The position numbers and the translations under genes were made by a program. The notes under the pieces were generated by a model. The model made no database searches. It worked only from the letters and a program-made list of their open reading frames with translations, and was not told the DNA's origin. DNA of 64,000 bases from Callipepla californica brunnescens (lineage: Eukaryota; Chordata; Aves; Galliformes; Odontophoridae): positions 1,922,001-1,986,000 of the forward strand of contig JALIRH010000050.1 of the NCBI GenBank assembly GCA_023055505.1, in the 5' to 3' direction. Each line of letters starts with the position of its first letter. Positions within the stretch are counted from its first letter, which is position 1. This document shows positions 13,110-25,590 of this stretch, piece after piece.

Positions 13110-13656
13110 CAACTGCTACTCTGAAGGTAATACCTCCTATTTTGTCATGTTGGCCCACCATTGGAAGTAGATATTGATGGTACGGCAGTAGAGATTGAAT
13201 CTTCCAGCAAATAGTCTGTGATGTTTTGTTGCCATGTGACAGATGGCAACAGAGGCACAGTCTGACAAAATGAAGTCTGACATGGAAGTGCATATGAAGA
13301 AAGGGAAGTTATTAATTCCTCCATTTAGAAAGAAGTTGCCCCCACTGACATTAATTGATGCTAACTGAAGGTCTATGGAGACCAAAGAGTAGATGTGAGC
13401 TCGGTGAGTCAGTGGGTGGTGTGCTTCAGCAATGGCAGCAGCAGCAGTGGTTCACTTCCACTGGTGCAGGTTTATATGAATGTGGAACACGGGTCCTTGT
13501 TCTAAGCTGGTGCAAATGCACAGCTGATGATGGTGGCTGTGTTGAAGAAAGTATTTTGTAGCTGAGCTTTTGATCTGTTAAGTAGTATTGTTGTGCTCTT
13601 TGTGTACATTGTGGTTTCTATGGAAATAAGTAGTATACTTTACTTTTGGAGCTAAT
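13110..13656 (-). mobile_element. Galluhop-like mariner MITE, copy A
   Basis: One end carries 'gaaggtaatacctcctattttgtcatgttggcccac' and the other 'ctatggaaataag...actttacttttggagc'. These match the two termini of the chicken mariner element Galluhop as I know it, in reverse orientation. TA dinucleotides flank the probable ends (13108-13109 and 13657-13658), as expected for mariner target duplication. At about 547 bp it is too short for a transposase gene, so it is an internally deleted non-autonomous copy. Open frames inside it are relics or chance. Confidence 0.85.
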
Positions 13657-16600
13657 TATTTTAAGTGGGATTTAAGTGATTATTGACTGTAATTAAAAAA
13701 ATCATCAAGGTATTTTTTTCTTTCACGATTGAATCTTATTTTAGGCTGAGTTTTCTTGCTCTTAGCACTGCTCGTTAGTATGCTTTTGTAGGAAATTATA
13801 CATTTACTCAAGAAGTGCCAAACCAATGTTTAAGACCTGTTATGTAGTGACCAAAACAATATGGAAAGAATATTGTGCATTTCTGGAAGCAATTGGGTTC
13901 CTTGATGACTTGCATTTCAAAGATAATCTGTAAAGGTATTAGCACATGAGGAAATGAAATTGTTGAATGAAGCACCTACTGTTCTGGTTTAAGAGCATAT
14001 TTCTGTTAAATAGAGAATTTTGAATGTTTCTAAAAATCTTCACGCGTTTTCAGATTTCCTGAAGTCGTTGTGCTTGTGCACAGTAAGGGAATGTAACATT
14101 TTGTAGAAATGAAGTTGAACGTGAGTTGAGAAGAGCAGGTTACCTTTATAAGTGTGCATTTTGTATTCAGAAGAAAATAAGATTTGACTAAAAATATTCC
14201 TACAAAGAAGTTTAGACTTTCTAATCCTGTTTGTTTTTATAGGTGGAATGGTCTGAAGGGCAGGGTAGTAGCACTGAAATCTCCACGGATTTTACATGTG
14301 AAATTTTTATAATGGCTAAATATCAAGACAAAATGAAAGTGTGACCTGGAAATGAGGCAAGGAGATGCATGTTGTGCTAAGGGATGTGACACAGAGATCT
14401 TTCTTCACGTGCTTAATATTATTGCAGCTACCTGGGTTTTGGTGATACTTTCGTAATATTGCTGTGTCAAATTGCAGCATCCAAAAACCTTTTAATTTTT
14501 AACCATTGTCTCTATTCCCTTTGTAATAAAAACTGTAGGAGAGAGGAACACTTAAGTGTCGGGCTCTTATGTCAGCCTTATCTTTAAAACAAACAAACAG
14601 ACAAAAAGAAAAGAGGCAATAGATGATAGCTGTTACACAAGTTAATCATAATTCAGAAGGCTCAGAAGTCTAGCTGAGATATCATGCAGCTCAAATATAG
14701 TATTTAGCAGCTGTTGTTTGAAGCAAAGAAAAACCAATAGAATTGAGGTTTACTAGTGAGATCTTTCAAGACATCAGTCTTTAGAAAAACTGACAGTTCA
14801 TATAATATAAAATTCAGTGAATGACCCTACAGCCCTCAGTCTGTGAATAAGACATATTGTTCACAAAATACACCACTAGTTGTCTCTGGTCTGTGCAGAA
14901 TAAGAACAACGTACAAACGATGCATTGTCAAATTATAGGCTGCTAATTTTCATAACTAGTATGTTGTGGGCCGTGTATGTTTCTGTATGCTTACTGTCAT
15001 CCAAAATTATTCATATATTTTTTGACTGGTGATAACTCTCAGAGTAAGCCCACCTTGTTATATACAACTCGTTGTTGAAAGGAGGCAAGAATAAGTGCAG
15101 TCAAATCTGTCCAGTGATCAGACTTGCCAGAATCTGGTGAAGGAACTGAACCAACTTAAAAAGTCTGTCAGACTTTCTAATGCAAGCTTCATGAAGTTGT
15201 TCCTGCTAGTTTTCCACTGTGTACTTCAAAGGATATTGTTTTCTATTCCTTAAAAAACTGCCATTGTAGTTTGTAGGCCCAAATTTTAGGAAACTGAGCT
15301 TATATATCTCTTTATATTTCTGGCTTCAATAGATCTGAATACAAACATTTTATTGAATTTAACTAAACTTTTATCAAACTCAGCATTGCTGGGGACAAAA
15401 TGGAATACTGAGAAAATGTAAGCTCATGTTTTTTTCACTATTTCGGATTGTTGGTTTTTATGGAGGATCAAGTAGAACCATATACATTACTGTCATGCAC
15501 CTAAGCTGAATATGTTTGGTACCTGCAAATACTGTAAGTAAAATGGGAACCAGAAGATTACATATCAACTAATAAAACAGCAGTATCTAGTAAACATAAA
15601 TCATAGAAGACATGCAATAAAAATTGTAAAAGTAAATAGGAAAGTTACCACTTTTTCTCAGTAAGTTTTTATTGTTCAGATTAAACAGTTTCCAGAATTG
15701 TATCATTTTATAAATAGTTTCTATGCCATAATAAAAATTCTGGGGTACTATGCTAATATTATACAAAGAGTAATTATCTTATTGGCATTTTATAATACTT
15801 TTAAGAATTTATATTTTTAACAATTTCTTTACCTTTCAGTATTTTCATAGGTTTCCTGCTCAGTTTTAATGGAACATTTTTTACACCTTGAGCCCAAATC
15901 TTTGTTCAGACACACATGACTACTTACAAGCAGCAAACTGCCACTTTTTGTCATGTTCTGACCCTTTTTGTTCCTCCTTTTATAAGTTTCCTGTTGCATT
16001 TAATTCAGTGAGAGTTGATTTTAGTGAATAAACTTTAATATCTTTCTGTACTGTAGAGTGACCTTACTTTTAGTGTAATTAACATCAAGGGGCGTTACTG
16101 TAACAGTGATAACTTTTGATGTTATTGCCTACTGCCTAAAAAAATAGTCTAGCTGATCTGTTTGATGCATGAATACCTACATACTGCAATACATGGACTG
16201 AAATGGCAATATGATTTCTGCTATACATCATCTTGAAAAACAAAGCAAAAATATGTCTGTCATCCACTTCTAAAATTTGCAGTTTATCTATTTCATTTAA
16301 GTTTTAGAATCATACTAAATAATAACGTAGAGAGATAATTGGTGGGAAAAGAAATATTTTGGACAGGATATGTAAAACTCCATAATGATTTTTGGGCCTA
16401 AGGGAGTGATCAGGAGTCCAGGAAAGTACATCAGTGTAGAAAGAAAAACTGTTAGGGCATGGAAAGCAATTAGGAACTTGGATACAAATGTTGCAGCCTG
16501 GGGAAGAACATTTGTCTTTCATGGTGGATTAAAACAGCTTCAGCCATTCACATAGTTCCATGTGCTGTCTGTGAATGTGGAAACTAATTGCATAGCACAA

Positions 16601-18093
16601 ACAAAATAGACTGTGTACTGAAACAAAATATATAGGGTACTTAGAAACTGAAATAGTAATACATTGTAAAATCTAAAGAGTGAAGTTCGTTAGAATCTTT
16701 CTGAGTATCTTTTTTCTCTTGCATCTACTCTGTGAGAGTACATACCCTCTTCCTACATTTTTCTCCTGGTAAAATAGAGCTGTATCTTTTGTTATATATA
16801 TCACTAATTGTGAAAACAAAATTTAAATGTGTATTGTCTGCTTTCTTATTTTTTTTCAACAATTGTAAAATGTGTAAATATTGGCATGTGCATTGTGAGC
16901 ATTTGTTTCTGCCAATTGATGTGCTCTGTGGCACTTAATATATACATTTATAAAAAAATCAAGAATATTTAAATCAATAAAACCTACATAAATCTGTTTT
17001 CTACAACTGAAAAGCAAGTATGGATTTTCCTCAAAGAAGTAGCAAGGAGTTCTTTTTAAAGAATGTGCTTTAAATTATATGCCTAGTTATCCTGTCCTGA
17101 TTCAAAAAGATTATCCAGTCAAACAAAACAGATTTCAAAAAATATTTCCTGATTATTGGGCAATGAATACAATTGAAATAACTCAAATAAGGCGTTTGCT
17201 GTATTTTTTTTTAAGTATTATGATGAAGAATCTAAAAAAATTGCTATTAATAAAAAATTATGGTATTCTAAACTGATTTGCAGTGCAGAACTCTTACAGT
17301 CTGTTTCCTGAAAATCTGGCCTGTGTTATTTCAGCTTGAAACACCAAAATCAATAATCAGGTCTTGAAACCACAGCCATGTTGAAAATAAGAAAAACAGA
17401 TTTTAGACTTCATAGTTTATAATACAGTTGAAGCTTAAGCAGAATTTTTCAGTGCCTGATATCTTGCTCAATTTAGTAATACTTTTGAAATTTGGAATTA
17501 AATCTATATTCTAAATTAAAATGTGAACATGGTCCTAAAATGAATTTATTTATTTAATTCATTATAGCATTTTGATTAAGTAGATATGAAAGTGAGTCTA
17601 ACCATAGGTGAAGTAATTTGCTAACAGTATTATTCTTTTTTGTCTTACTGCATGAACTTAAGTTCGTGGATATGTAGGCTGACAAAGGGAATGTGAAATT
17701 ATAGATCACTTTCCTTTCCATTCTGTTGTCATTTTATTTTTACTTTTGCCTTAGAATAATTGAGCAGAGTGCATTTGGTACTTAGTGACCATTTCTTCTT
17801 ATTTAGGAACATTAAGAATGGGCTTTTCTTGTAATATTTCTCAGTATTTTTGTGATCTAGAGAAAATATTCAAAAATGGAGAACAATACAAACTTTGCAG
17901 TACTTGGGTAGTAAAAATACTTGGAAATGTATGATATTTCTGGAATTCTATAATGTACTGAAGGATCAGTGATTGGTATGGTGCTACTTAGATGCAGATT
18001 CATCTTTGCTACTATCTGTCATGTATTTTTTGGAAATTCTGAAAGGCTGTTTTCCTCACAGTTGAGAAACATATGACGGAATTGCAGAGCTGT
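13657..18093. other. Non-coding stretch, nothing recognised
   Basis: AT-rich sequence without recognisable repeats or exons. Open frames are 70 codons or shorter and overlap on both strands (for example 16725-16938). Confidence 0.5.
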
Positions 18094-18404
18094 TCATTGT
18101 GTGATGTTGGAGCTGTTGTCAAGGAACCTAGTGTTCCTCTGGTTCTGCACCCTCCTGCCTATTGCCTGGACAGTGCTCTGGGTAGAGCTGTCTGTGAATA
18201 GGCACAGCTGATTTGGGCTAGACAGAGTGAAAATCGTTGCACTGGGAGAGAGCTTGAGAAGCTTTGTTGGGGATTGCCATCCTTTGTTCATAAACTGCAA
18301 TAATGTCACTTTCTATCCCCTAAGCTATAGTACAGGCAGGATTGTGCATAGCATTTATATTGCAGATTCCTACCTCAGCTTGATGTACCTCCTCAAAAGA
18401 GGAG
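18094..18404. other. Unclassified GC-richer block before a CR1 copy
   Basis: The stretch is less AT-rich than its surroundings and lies directly before the CR1 at 18405. One minus-strand frame of 71 codons and part of a 119-codon plus-strand frame lie here. I recognise no domain. It may be a diverged repeat. Confidence 0.3.
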
Positions 18405-18752
18405 TGGCCAGCATGCTGGGGGAGATGACTGTCTCTTTCTGCTCTGCCCTTATGTGGCCTCATCTGCTGCACTGCATCTGGACCCTAAGTTTCCAGCATA
18501 GAAAATATGTGGGGCTATTGGAATGGGTCCAGAAGAGGAGCAAGAGGCTAGAGCACCTCTCCAATGAAAAAAGGTTGAGTGAGTGAGAGTAGAGCTTGTT
18601 TAGCTTGGAGAAGAGAAGGCTTCTCTGGGAAGATCTCATTGCAACCTTCTGATACTTGAAGGGAACTTACAAGCAGGAAGAAAACTGATTTTCTTTATTT
18701 TTATTTTGTGCACAATCTAATAGTAACAAGACAAGGGTGAAGGGCATTAAAT
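18405..18752 (+). mobile_element. CR1 fragment, 5' part, interrupted by a hAT element
   Basis: CR1 ORF2 C-terminal region in plus orientation: 'ggccagcatgctgggggagatgactgtc' (SREVIL-type block), 'gcactgcatctggacc', 'gggtccagaagaggagcaagaggctagagcacctctcc', then 'acaagggtgaagggcattaaat'. It stops where CR1 would continue as a TTTTAAAC-like sequence. The matching continuation starts at 20058. The two parts form one CR1 copy split by later insertions. Confidence 0.9.
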
Positions 18753-18892
18753 CACGCGTATCCTGCCCGCGGCTAACACAAGTTGCAGTGTGGCCCACCT
18801 CCTTCCACCAGCCCATCATGAAGGCAGCTCTGTACCTTAGAAACAATGTATTCCTCTGGGCTGAAATCAAGCCATGGGAAGGGCGTAGCATA

Positions 18893-19428
18893 GTAGCAAA
18901 TCAAGTTTCAAGAAATAATTTTATACATTTTGATGCGTCGGCTAAATACAGTTTTCTGAACAGCAAAAAATATTCAGCCATGCTTTCCATCCTGAGACAG
19001 GAATTTGAGAACAGGTTTCAAGAAAAAAAAATCATTTTTGTGGCATAGTTTTCATTCCATTTTCAGTTGACATGAATACATCACCTGCATTTTTTCAAAA
19101 GGAATGTGTAGAGTTGCAATCAGGTATTCAACTAAGATGTTTGATCTTGTCGGTTTACTTTTATAAGCCTTCTCTTAGCAGAAGAAAACTTTTCTCACTT
19201 CACAGTCATGCCTTAGTCATGGCTTCACTTTTTGACAGTACATACATTTGTGAACAGCTGTTCTCAGTGATGATGTACAGGAAGAGTACAATGCCATCAA
19301 AAAAATCTGATGAACACCTTGAGGGCTCACTAAGAATTTCAGCCACTGTCATCGAACCAGGGTCAAATATCCCACTAAGTTTTGTTTTTTTGCTGTTCTC
19401 TTTAGCATTTTTTATCAAGACAAAATAA
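18893..19428 (+). pseudogene. Relic of hAT transposase, C-terminal region
   Basis: The first piece contains IHFDASAKYSFLNSKKYSAM and ILRQEFENRFQ, and the second starts at FSVDMNTSPAFFQKECVELQ. The second piece continues through a Leu/Ser-rich stretch to HALVMASLFDSTYICEQLFS and the DEHLEGSLRIS motif, with a stop at 19426-19428. The two pieces are in different frames, joined at a poly-A run. The conserved hAT C-terminal signature is visible but the catalytic N-terminal part is absent. Domestication is unlikely given the frameshift and missing parts. Confidence 0.8.
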
Positions 19429-19477
19429 GATTTTAGTATGTAATTACTTAGATACATTAACCATGTTATACATTTTA

Positions 19478-19989
19478 TGTGGACTGTTGTGAAAGTAATG
19501 TCTTCCAATTTATGATGTTGATCCACGATACCAGATGTGGATGTTGATGGTGTGACAGTAGAGTTTGAATCTTCCTACCATTCCATTTTGTTGCTGTGTG
19601 GCAGATGGCAGTAGAGGGGCAGTCTGACAAAATGGTGTCTGACATGGAAGTGCTTGTGAAGAAAGGGTTGTCACTGAGTTCCCCTATACAGGGAAAATTT
19701 CTCTCACTGACATTCATTGACACTTGCTGAATGTTTATGGAGACCAAACAGTGGATGTGAGCACAGTGATGTGGTGGTGGTGGTATGTGACCGTGGGCCA
19801 TCTCCTCTGGTGCAGATTTGGAGTGTTAATTGCTGGTCAAAATACCTAGTTAATGGTAATGACCATCATGAAAAATTGTTTTTTGTAGCTGAGAATGTAT
19901 TGTATCAAATAGTGTTATTGGGCTCCTTGTGTTAATTCTAGTTTCCATGGAAATAAATAGGAGGCATTACTTCAGGTGCTACCTTTGTG
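19478..19989 (-). mobile_element. Galluhop-like mariner MITE, copy B, inside the hAT
   Basis: The ends are 'gtgaaagtaatgtcttccaattt' and 'ccatggaaataaataggaggcattac'. TA flanks both sides (19476-19477 and 19990-19991). Removing the element and one TA restores 'cattttatgtggcccaagg', the unbroken 3' region of the surrounding hAT element, so this insertion is younger than the hAT. Length is 512 bp, with no transposase. Confidence 0.9.
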
Positions 19990-20057
19990 TATGTGGCCCA
20001 AGGCGATTTGTATTCACTCAGTGTGGCCCAGGCAAGTCAAAATAATGGACACCCATG

Positions 20058-20295
20058 TTTTAATCTAGAAGAGTGGAGATTTAGATGTTAGGAAGAAATG
20101 ATTTACTCAGAGAGTGGTTAGGCACTGTTTGCCTGTGGATTTTGAGGCTCCTGTATCCCTGCAGGGGTTCAAGGCTATATTGAATGGGGCCCTGGACAGC
20201 CTGACTAGTGGGTGGCAACTCTCCCCATGATGGAGGAGGTAGAACCAGGTGATTTTTTAAGGACCCTTTGAACCTAAGCTATTCTATTATTCTAT
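20058..20295 (+). mobile_element. CR1 fragment, 3' part of the interrupted copy
   Basis: It resumes with 'ttttaatctagaagagtggagatttagatgttaggaag', then 'agagagtggttaggcac', 'ctgcaggggttcaaggc' and 'gggccctggacagcctg'. It ends at 'gaacctaagctattctattattctattc', the CR1 3' tail of short ATTCTAT-like repeats. Confidence 0.92.
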
Positions 20296-22240
20296 TCAAA
20301 TTTAACTGGGCCTCCTGTCCTTATTACAAAGGTTTATCATAACACTTAATCACTTTTTCAGTAAAGAAAGACTAACATTAGTTACATCAAGACTTCAAAT
20401 TTTGGGGGGGAATTTACAACGTACTGATCTGTGTTTCAAGTTCACCTGCAATTTTCAGATTCTGAAGGAATGAATCAATTGAGTTGTGCTTCCTGAAGCT
20501 TAAACGTTGTCATACAGTTTCATTATGTAGCCAGGGAAAGGTAGAAACTGTGGCTCCTTAATATATATAGATATATATATATGTATTTTCATTCACTGCA
20601 ATTATTCTCTCTTATACTGTAGGATAAAGGATGACTGGTGAGCACGGTTGTCTTCTCTTATAACAGCGCTGTATAGTGGGGTGCTTATCTTTCTATTGTG
20701 TATTTATCTAAGGGAGGAGGCTGGTTCCTGTTAATTAGGAAGAACAGATAATACTTCCTACGTACTAAAACTTCAGAACTGAAAAGGCAGCATCCATTTC
20801 AGGTGAATGTAGTTTTTTAAAGTGTTTCAGCTACTTTCAGCTATGTCAGGGCCTCTTCCAAAATTGCTATAGAGGAGCAAAGCTTTGAAATGCCCTAAGA
20901 ATTCTAATACTGCTTTTAGTAAATGAAAATAGCTATTAGTGATACATTAGTGCGTTGTAGATCTCTCAAATTACTGCATCCAGAGTATGAGAAATCACAG
21001 TATGAAGTGTAGAAAAATGAGTTCAAAAACACAGTGAGAGTCTGTTTGCTCTTACCATGTTAACTTTGACTGGAAACAGTGTTACGGAGACAGAAACTCC
21101 TGCCTTAGTTTTCAGGTTACAGGCCTGAAACTGGGGCTGTAAGTCACTTCATCTAAAGCTTCATTGTATTGAGCAATGGTGTCTTCTGATACCATTCATA
21201 AGTTGAATAGTCCTGGAGCTTATGTAAAATCTATGCGTGTTTAAATAATCTTTCTAGCATCTGTCAATTTTTGTATACTACGCATTGTGGTCAGAGTAAG
21301 GCAATAAATATGCTAGGAATTAGTAGCAACCAGCGAGAGGGAAAACTAGAGGAGTGGAGGCTTTCCTGTTCACACTGGCATCCTGATGTGTATCAAATTC
21401 AAGGCAAACTCCATAGACACAAAACTGTGATGTATATATGTATTCTCCATAATTGTAAGTCTCTCATCAGAGGTGATTTTTCTGATGCCGGTTTGCACAT
21501 TCTCATATGGATAGCACTCTTGATTTTGGTCATCTGGGAAAAGAACACACTGAACCTTAACAAGAAGCTGACTTTTATTGTATCAGAAACCTGGTTAACT
21601 ACTTCAGAATATAGTCGTAATTAAGGGTAAAGATTGATAAATGACCAAGTAGTACTACATCATTTATTGCTATTTCATGCTACAGTACAGAACCATTCAT
21701 ATTGATTTCATTGTGTCATGTCAGTGATTAGATCTTAAAGATTAAAACAAGTTGTTCTGTATACAGTTGCTAATAAAAATCTCAAATTCAGTAGAATGCT
21801 TTTCCTATATAATTGCCTTCCTATATCATTGATTATTTAATGGAGGAAAACCATTTACTGAATTCACTGAAATAATTTATTAGATGCAAAAAAATGTATT
21901 TTTATAGGTATGCTGCCTCAGAAATACTGTGGAGAGTCTGGAACTAGATCTAAGAATTTATTCATGGAAAAAAATGTTCTGTATTCAATTAATAAAACTG
22001 ACTTGATCTTGTAGTTTAACTTGAATGAATTTTAGATTTGGTGAAAAATTCTTTCTGAACGCAGAAATTTAATATAATGAATTTTTTTCCAAGAGCTGTT
22101 AAAAGCAGTCGTGTCATGCTTGCCCTGAGAATTATTGGTTGTACAAAAAGTGACAACAAGAAAGAAAACCAGCATAGAAATTACTAAACCTTAAATTAGT
22201 GAAATCAGTGATATATACACATCTTTCTCAAATCAAAAGC

Positions 22241-22241
<1 letters not shown>

Positions 22242-22272
<31 letters not shown>
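22242..22272. repeat. Poly-A run, 31 bases
   Basis: An uninterrupted A31 tract. No AATAAA signal or coding-like sequence lies just upstream, so I see no sign that it is the tail of a processed retrocopy. Confidence 0.9.
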
Positions 22273-22276
<4 letters not shown>

Positions 22277-22854
22277 GGAGAATTAAGAATGAGACCTCTT
22301 CAAGGAGCAGAGCTCTTTTAAACTAATTTTTATCTCCCCTATTCTGAAGAGTTTAGGGGGAGAAAGAAGTCCCAAAACAATCCTGTCAATAAAAAAAAAA
22401 AAATCCCTGCAAAATGTGGTAGTATACTTTTTTTTCCCCGTAAACAATGCATTGTTTTCATCATAAAAATTGGACATCTGGTGTGCAAAATGTTCTTTCC
22501 TACTTAACCTGCCAACTGTGGCAGACACTGTAGAAACTACTTGATTATGATGTCAAAGTGAAAGCACTTTGATATAAAGAGCATTCCATTTAAGGTCTCC
22601 CTTTTCATTTTGCAAGATCTCCTGTCAACTCTTAAAAAATAATAATAATTTTGCCTCTTTCAAAAAGATTTGCCAATAGAAATATCAAATCTTCAAATAA
22701 CTCTCTGATAATATAAATCACATCCCTTCCCAAGATATTTATGATGCCACTCATAGCTTGGCATTGTAAGCAAGAGTGCACTAGCTGTTGTAGGGCTGAA
22801 AGAGGGACTGAGGGCAGAGAGATTTACTGCAAGTTCAAAGTTAGAACCCCAGAA

Positions 22855-22904
22855 GCAACATCAGGATGTTTGAAGTACAGCAACATCAGGATGTTTGAAG
22901 TACA
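22855..22904. repeat. Exact 25-bp tandem duplication
   Basis: The 25-base unit beginning gcaacatcaggatgtttg occurs twice, head to tail, without a mismatch (22855-22879 and 22880-22904). The identity suggests a young duplication. Confidence 0.95.
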
Positions 22905-25164
22905 TTTTGAGAACAGACAGTTTTCTTGTTTCAGACATCATTAGAAAATTAATATTTTCCTTAGAGACTTAACTTTTATTTTTGATACATTGATTTACCA
23001 TAACTGTGTACAATTAACTAAAATATGATATGTGTAGATGTCTTTTAAAATTTGCCATACATTCAGCAACTGAATAGGAAAAATGGTTAAATGTTACCTG
23101 TTAATGTGATATAACATAAAAATTAAACTAATGCTTGGATTTGAATGATATATACACAGATTTCTGCTTTTCATAATTTAGTCAAGGAGAAGTATGTGTA
23201 CTGGAACAAAAGTAAGCACATCAAAATGTGGAATCAAACGTTAATGTGTTTTAATAAGTTATACAACGTTTTATGAAAGTTATTAATTTGAAGACTATGA
23301 GTGTCATAGAATGTTAAGCTTTGTTAGAAAAAATCTTAATTTCTACCATGTATGGATCTTTTGTTTTTACCTAGAAATAAAATTCATACAGGTTTCATTT
23401 AGCATATTAGAACTGAATGAAGAATCTATTTATCAGGCAGTTATTTTTCTGTAGCCGTTCATGCTTGTAACTGATTTTCTTATGTTTTATATATTGAGAT
23501 GAAAGATTCCTGGTAAATGTAAGTTTTCCTTTAATTGTGCCTTGTCAATCTCCTAATATGAATTCCTGTTTTATATAATATAAATGAAATTCTCCAGTAC
23601 CGTATGTGTATGAATGAGTGTACTCTCTCTGAAATCATGGTTTCTTCAAAATAGGAAGAAAATTTCTTACTTATTTGACTTTGTAGTTGTATATTACTTA
23701 GAGGGAAGCCATTAATGTATGTTTAAGTTTTTTAATCTGTATGTTCTCATCAGTCATGAGCATAGTTAATGAAAAAAATGATTTTAATTACAATATTATT
23801 TATATAAATAAAATAAAATAAGATTCTAGAAACATTCCTCACCTTCTTAATCAAATGTCTTCAAATGTTAAATAAGAATTCACTATAATGAGTGACTGAT
23901 CTTGGAGCTGCAATGCAATAAGAAAATAATTGCAATATGCTGTATTTGGTTGTCAGGGAAGGATATAATTTCAGTCTGAAATTGTAACTGTGCTTTGTCT
24001 TTCATTGGAAGAAATGTAATTGTTTTAATAGGAAGCTCTAGTATTTTTATTCAGGAAAACTCATGAGCATAGACAAATGCATTTCAGGTCTACCGGCGGA
24101 AAAGTCCATTTAGTAAATGATATGTCCTGGCAAAGTATACATTTTATCTCAGTCTGTTTCTCATGACTGTGGATTAATAGGATGGTTAGACATCATCAGT
24201 TTTTATAAAAGCAATTGTTTATACTCTGCATATAGAAGATTCATGTGACTCTTTCATGTCAATTATTTTACGCTATCAAATAGTAACAGAAAGAATAAAT
24301 GATTCTGGTTTTGTGTTGCTTAATAACGTGGCTGTAGAGATGATTGCTATTGTTTTGAGTTAAGTGAAAGTTACATCAGCAATTCATTATTTGGATACCT
24401 TCTGGGAAATTTTTACTGTGATGTCTAAGGTTGTCTCTAACATAATTTTAGTGTCAAAAACAGTTACGAGAACTTCGTGGATACCTAAAGCATTTTAGGA
24501 CTGAGTTGTATCTGTGATCCACAAGTGTGATGTTACTATTTATCCTATATAACTTCTGTGTCATTTGTTGACTAATATGTTGATTGCTTTCTTAATCATA
24601 TTCACATACAGGACAATTATTCAATTGTCAACTGTTTTAGATGCCTTTGAAATGCATGAGCAATCTATGATTTCATCACAAAATGTATTAATTTAACTGA
24701 GCACGCATAATCCATTTGGGGGAAATACCAGAATTGATTTGGTGGTTTCTGTGATCTACACATACTATGAAGCTGTATGTCATACTGCAAGCATTTCAGT
24801 AATTCGAATGGTAATCAGTATTGCAGAAAAACACCCATATTGTAAAGTTACTTCTGAAGTGCATTATTGAGTTCATGCCTGTGTTTCATATCCTGTGATA
24901 AAATCTATTCATTATAAATTAAAAGCTGAAATCCCAAATAACATCCTTATTTAATTTTTTTTTTAATAAGCTCATCTAGAGATCATTGTTGGTAAAAGAG
25001 TATGGTATTAAATGTTCATTGTTACCTGTCATGTTTGTTATCTTCTTAAGATACGTTTAGATGCGTCATCAGTTGGGAATAATCACAGCTGTTTGACTTC
25101 TCTGAACCAATAGATGAGGTGCTTGAAAACATTTGATATGATTTCACAGAACATTGTTGTTTGG

Positions 25165-25590
25165 AGGTGTGTGAATGTGATGGATGAACTGGTTAGTGCG
25201 TACAAGGAAACGCTGAGAGAATTGGGGTCATTTAGTTTAGAGAAGGCTCTACATAGACCTTACTGCACCCTTTCAATACTTGAAAGGGGCCTAAGGAAAA
25301 AAATAGAGAATCTTTATCAGAGTGTGCAGAGACAGGACAAGAGATAATGGTTTTAAACTAAATGAGGGTAGATTTAGATAAGCAGGAAATTTTAGATATA
25401 GGAGAATTTCTTAAAAGCAGTGAAGCCCTGAAATACATTGCTCAGAGAATTTGTGGATACCCCATCCATGGAAGTGCTCAAGTCAGGCTGGATGGGGCTT
25501 TGAGCAACCTGGTCCAGTAAGCTGTGTCCCTGCCTGTGGCAAGGCAGTTGGAACTAGGTGTCTTCCAGTCCAAGCTGTTCTACGTTAATA
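25165..25590 (+). mobile_element. CR1 fragment, plus orientation
   Basis: It contains 'aaacgctgagagaattggggtcatttagtttagagaag' (ERLRELG.FSLEK coding), 'agacaggacaagagataatggttttaaac', 'tggaagtgctcaagtcaggctggatggggctttgagcaacctggtccag' and 'ttccagtccaagctgttct'. 5'-truncated and diverged, with the 3' end near 25590. Confidence 0.93.

Larger units (their letters stand above)
18753..20057 (+). mobile_element. Charlie-type hAT transposon fossil, itself interrupted by a mariner
   Basis: The left end (cacgcgtatcctgcccgcggc) and right end (gtgtggcccaggcaagtcaaaataatggacacccatg) resemble the termini of a Charlie-like hAT family known from amniotes. Between them, frames at about 18893-19030 and 19051-19428 encode a hAT transposase C-terminal half. 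They carry the block STYICEQLFSVM followed by SDEHLEGSLRIS, as in the hAT dimerisation region of GTF2IRD2- and ZBED-type proteins. A frameshift lies in the A run near 19022. The N-terminal part, including any BED zinc finger, is missing. The flanks cattaaat and ttttaatc are consistent with a worn 8-bp target duplication at the CR1 sequence TTTTAAAC. A Galluhop-like element occupies 19478-19989. The element is dead. Confidence 0.85.
20296..25164. other. Non-coding stretch with simple repeats
   Basis: No gene or repeat family is recognised. It contains an AT-rich dinucleotide tract near 20560-20584, a pure 31-base A run at 22242-22272 and an exact 25-bp tandem duplication at 22855-22904. A 117-codon plus-strand open frame (21271-21624) has no recognisable domain and no splice context, so I treat it as chance. 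Confidence 0.5.

Noticed and set aside
21271..21624. 117-codon plus-strand open frame
   Set aside because: No recognisable domain, no promoter or splice context and unremarkable composition; such frames are expected by chance in 64 kb.
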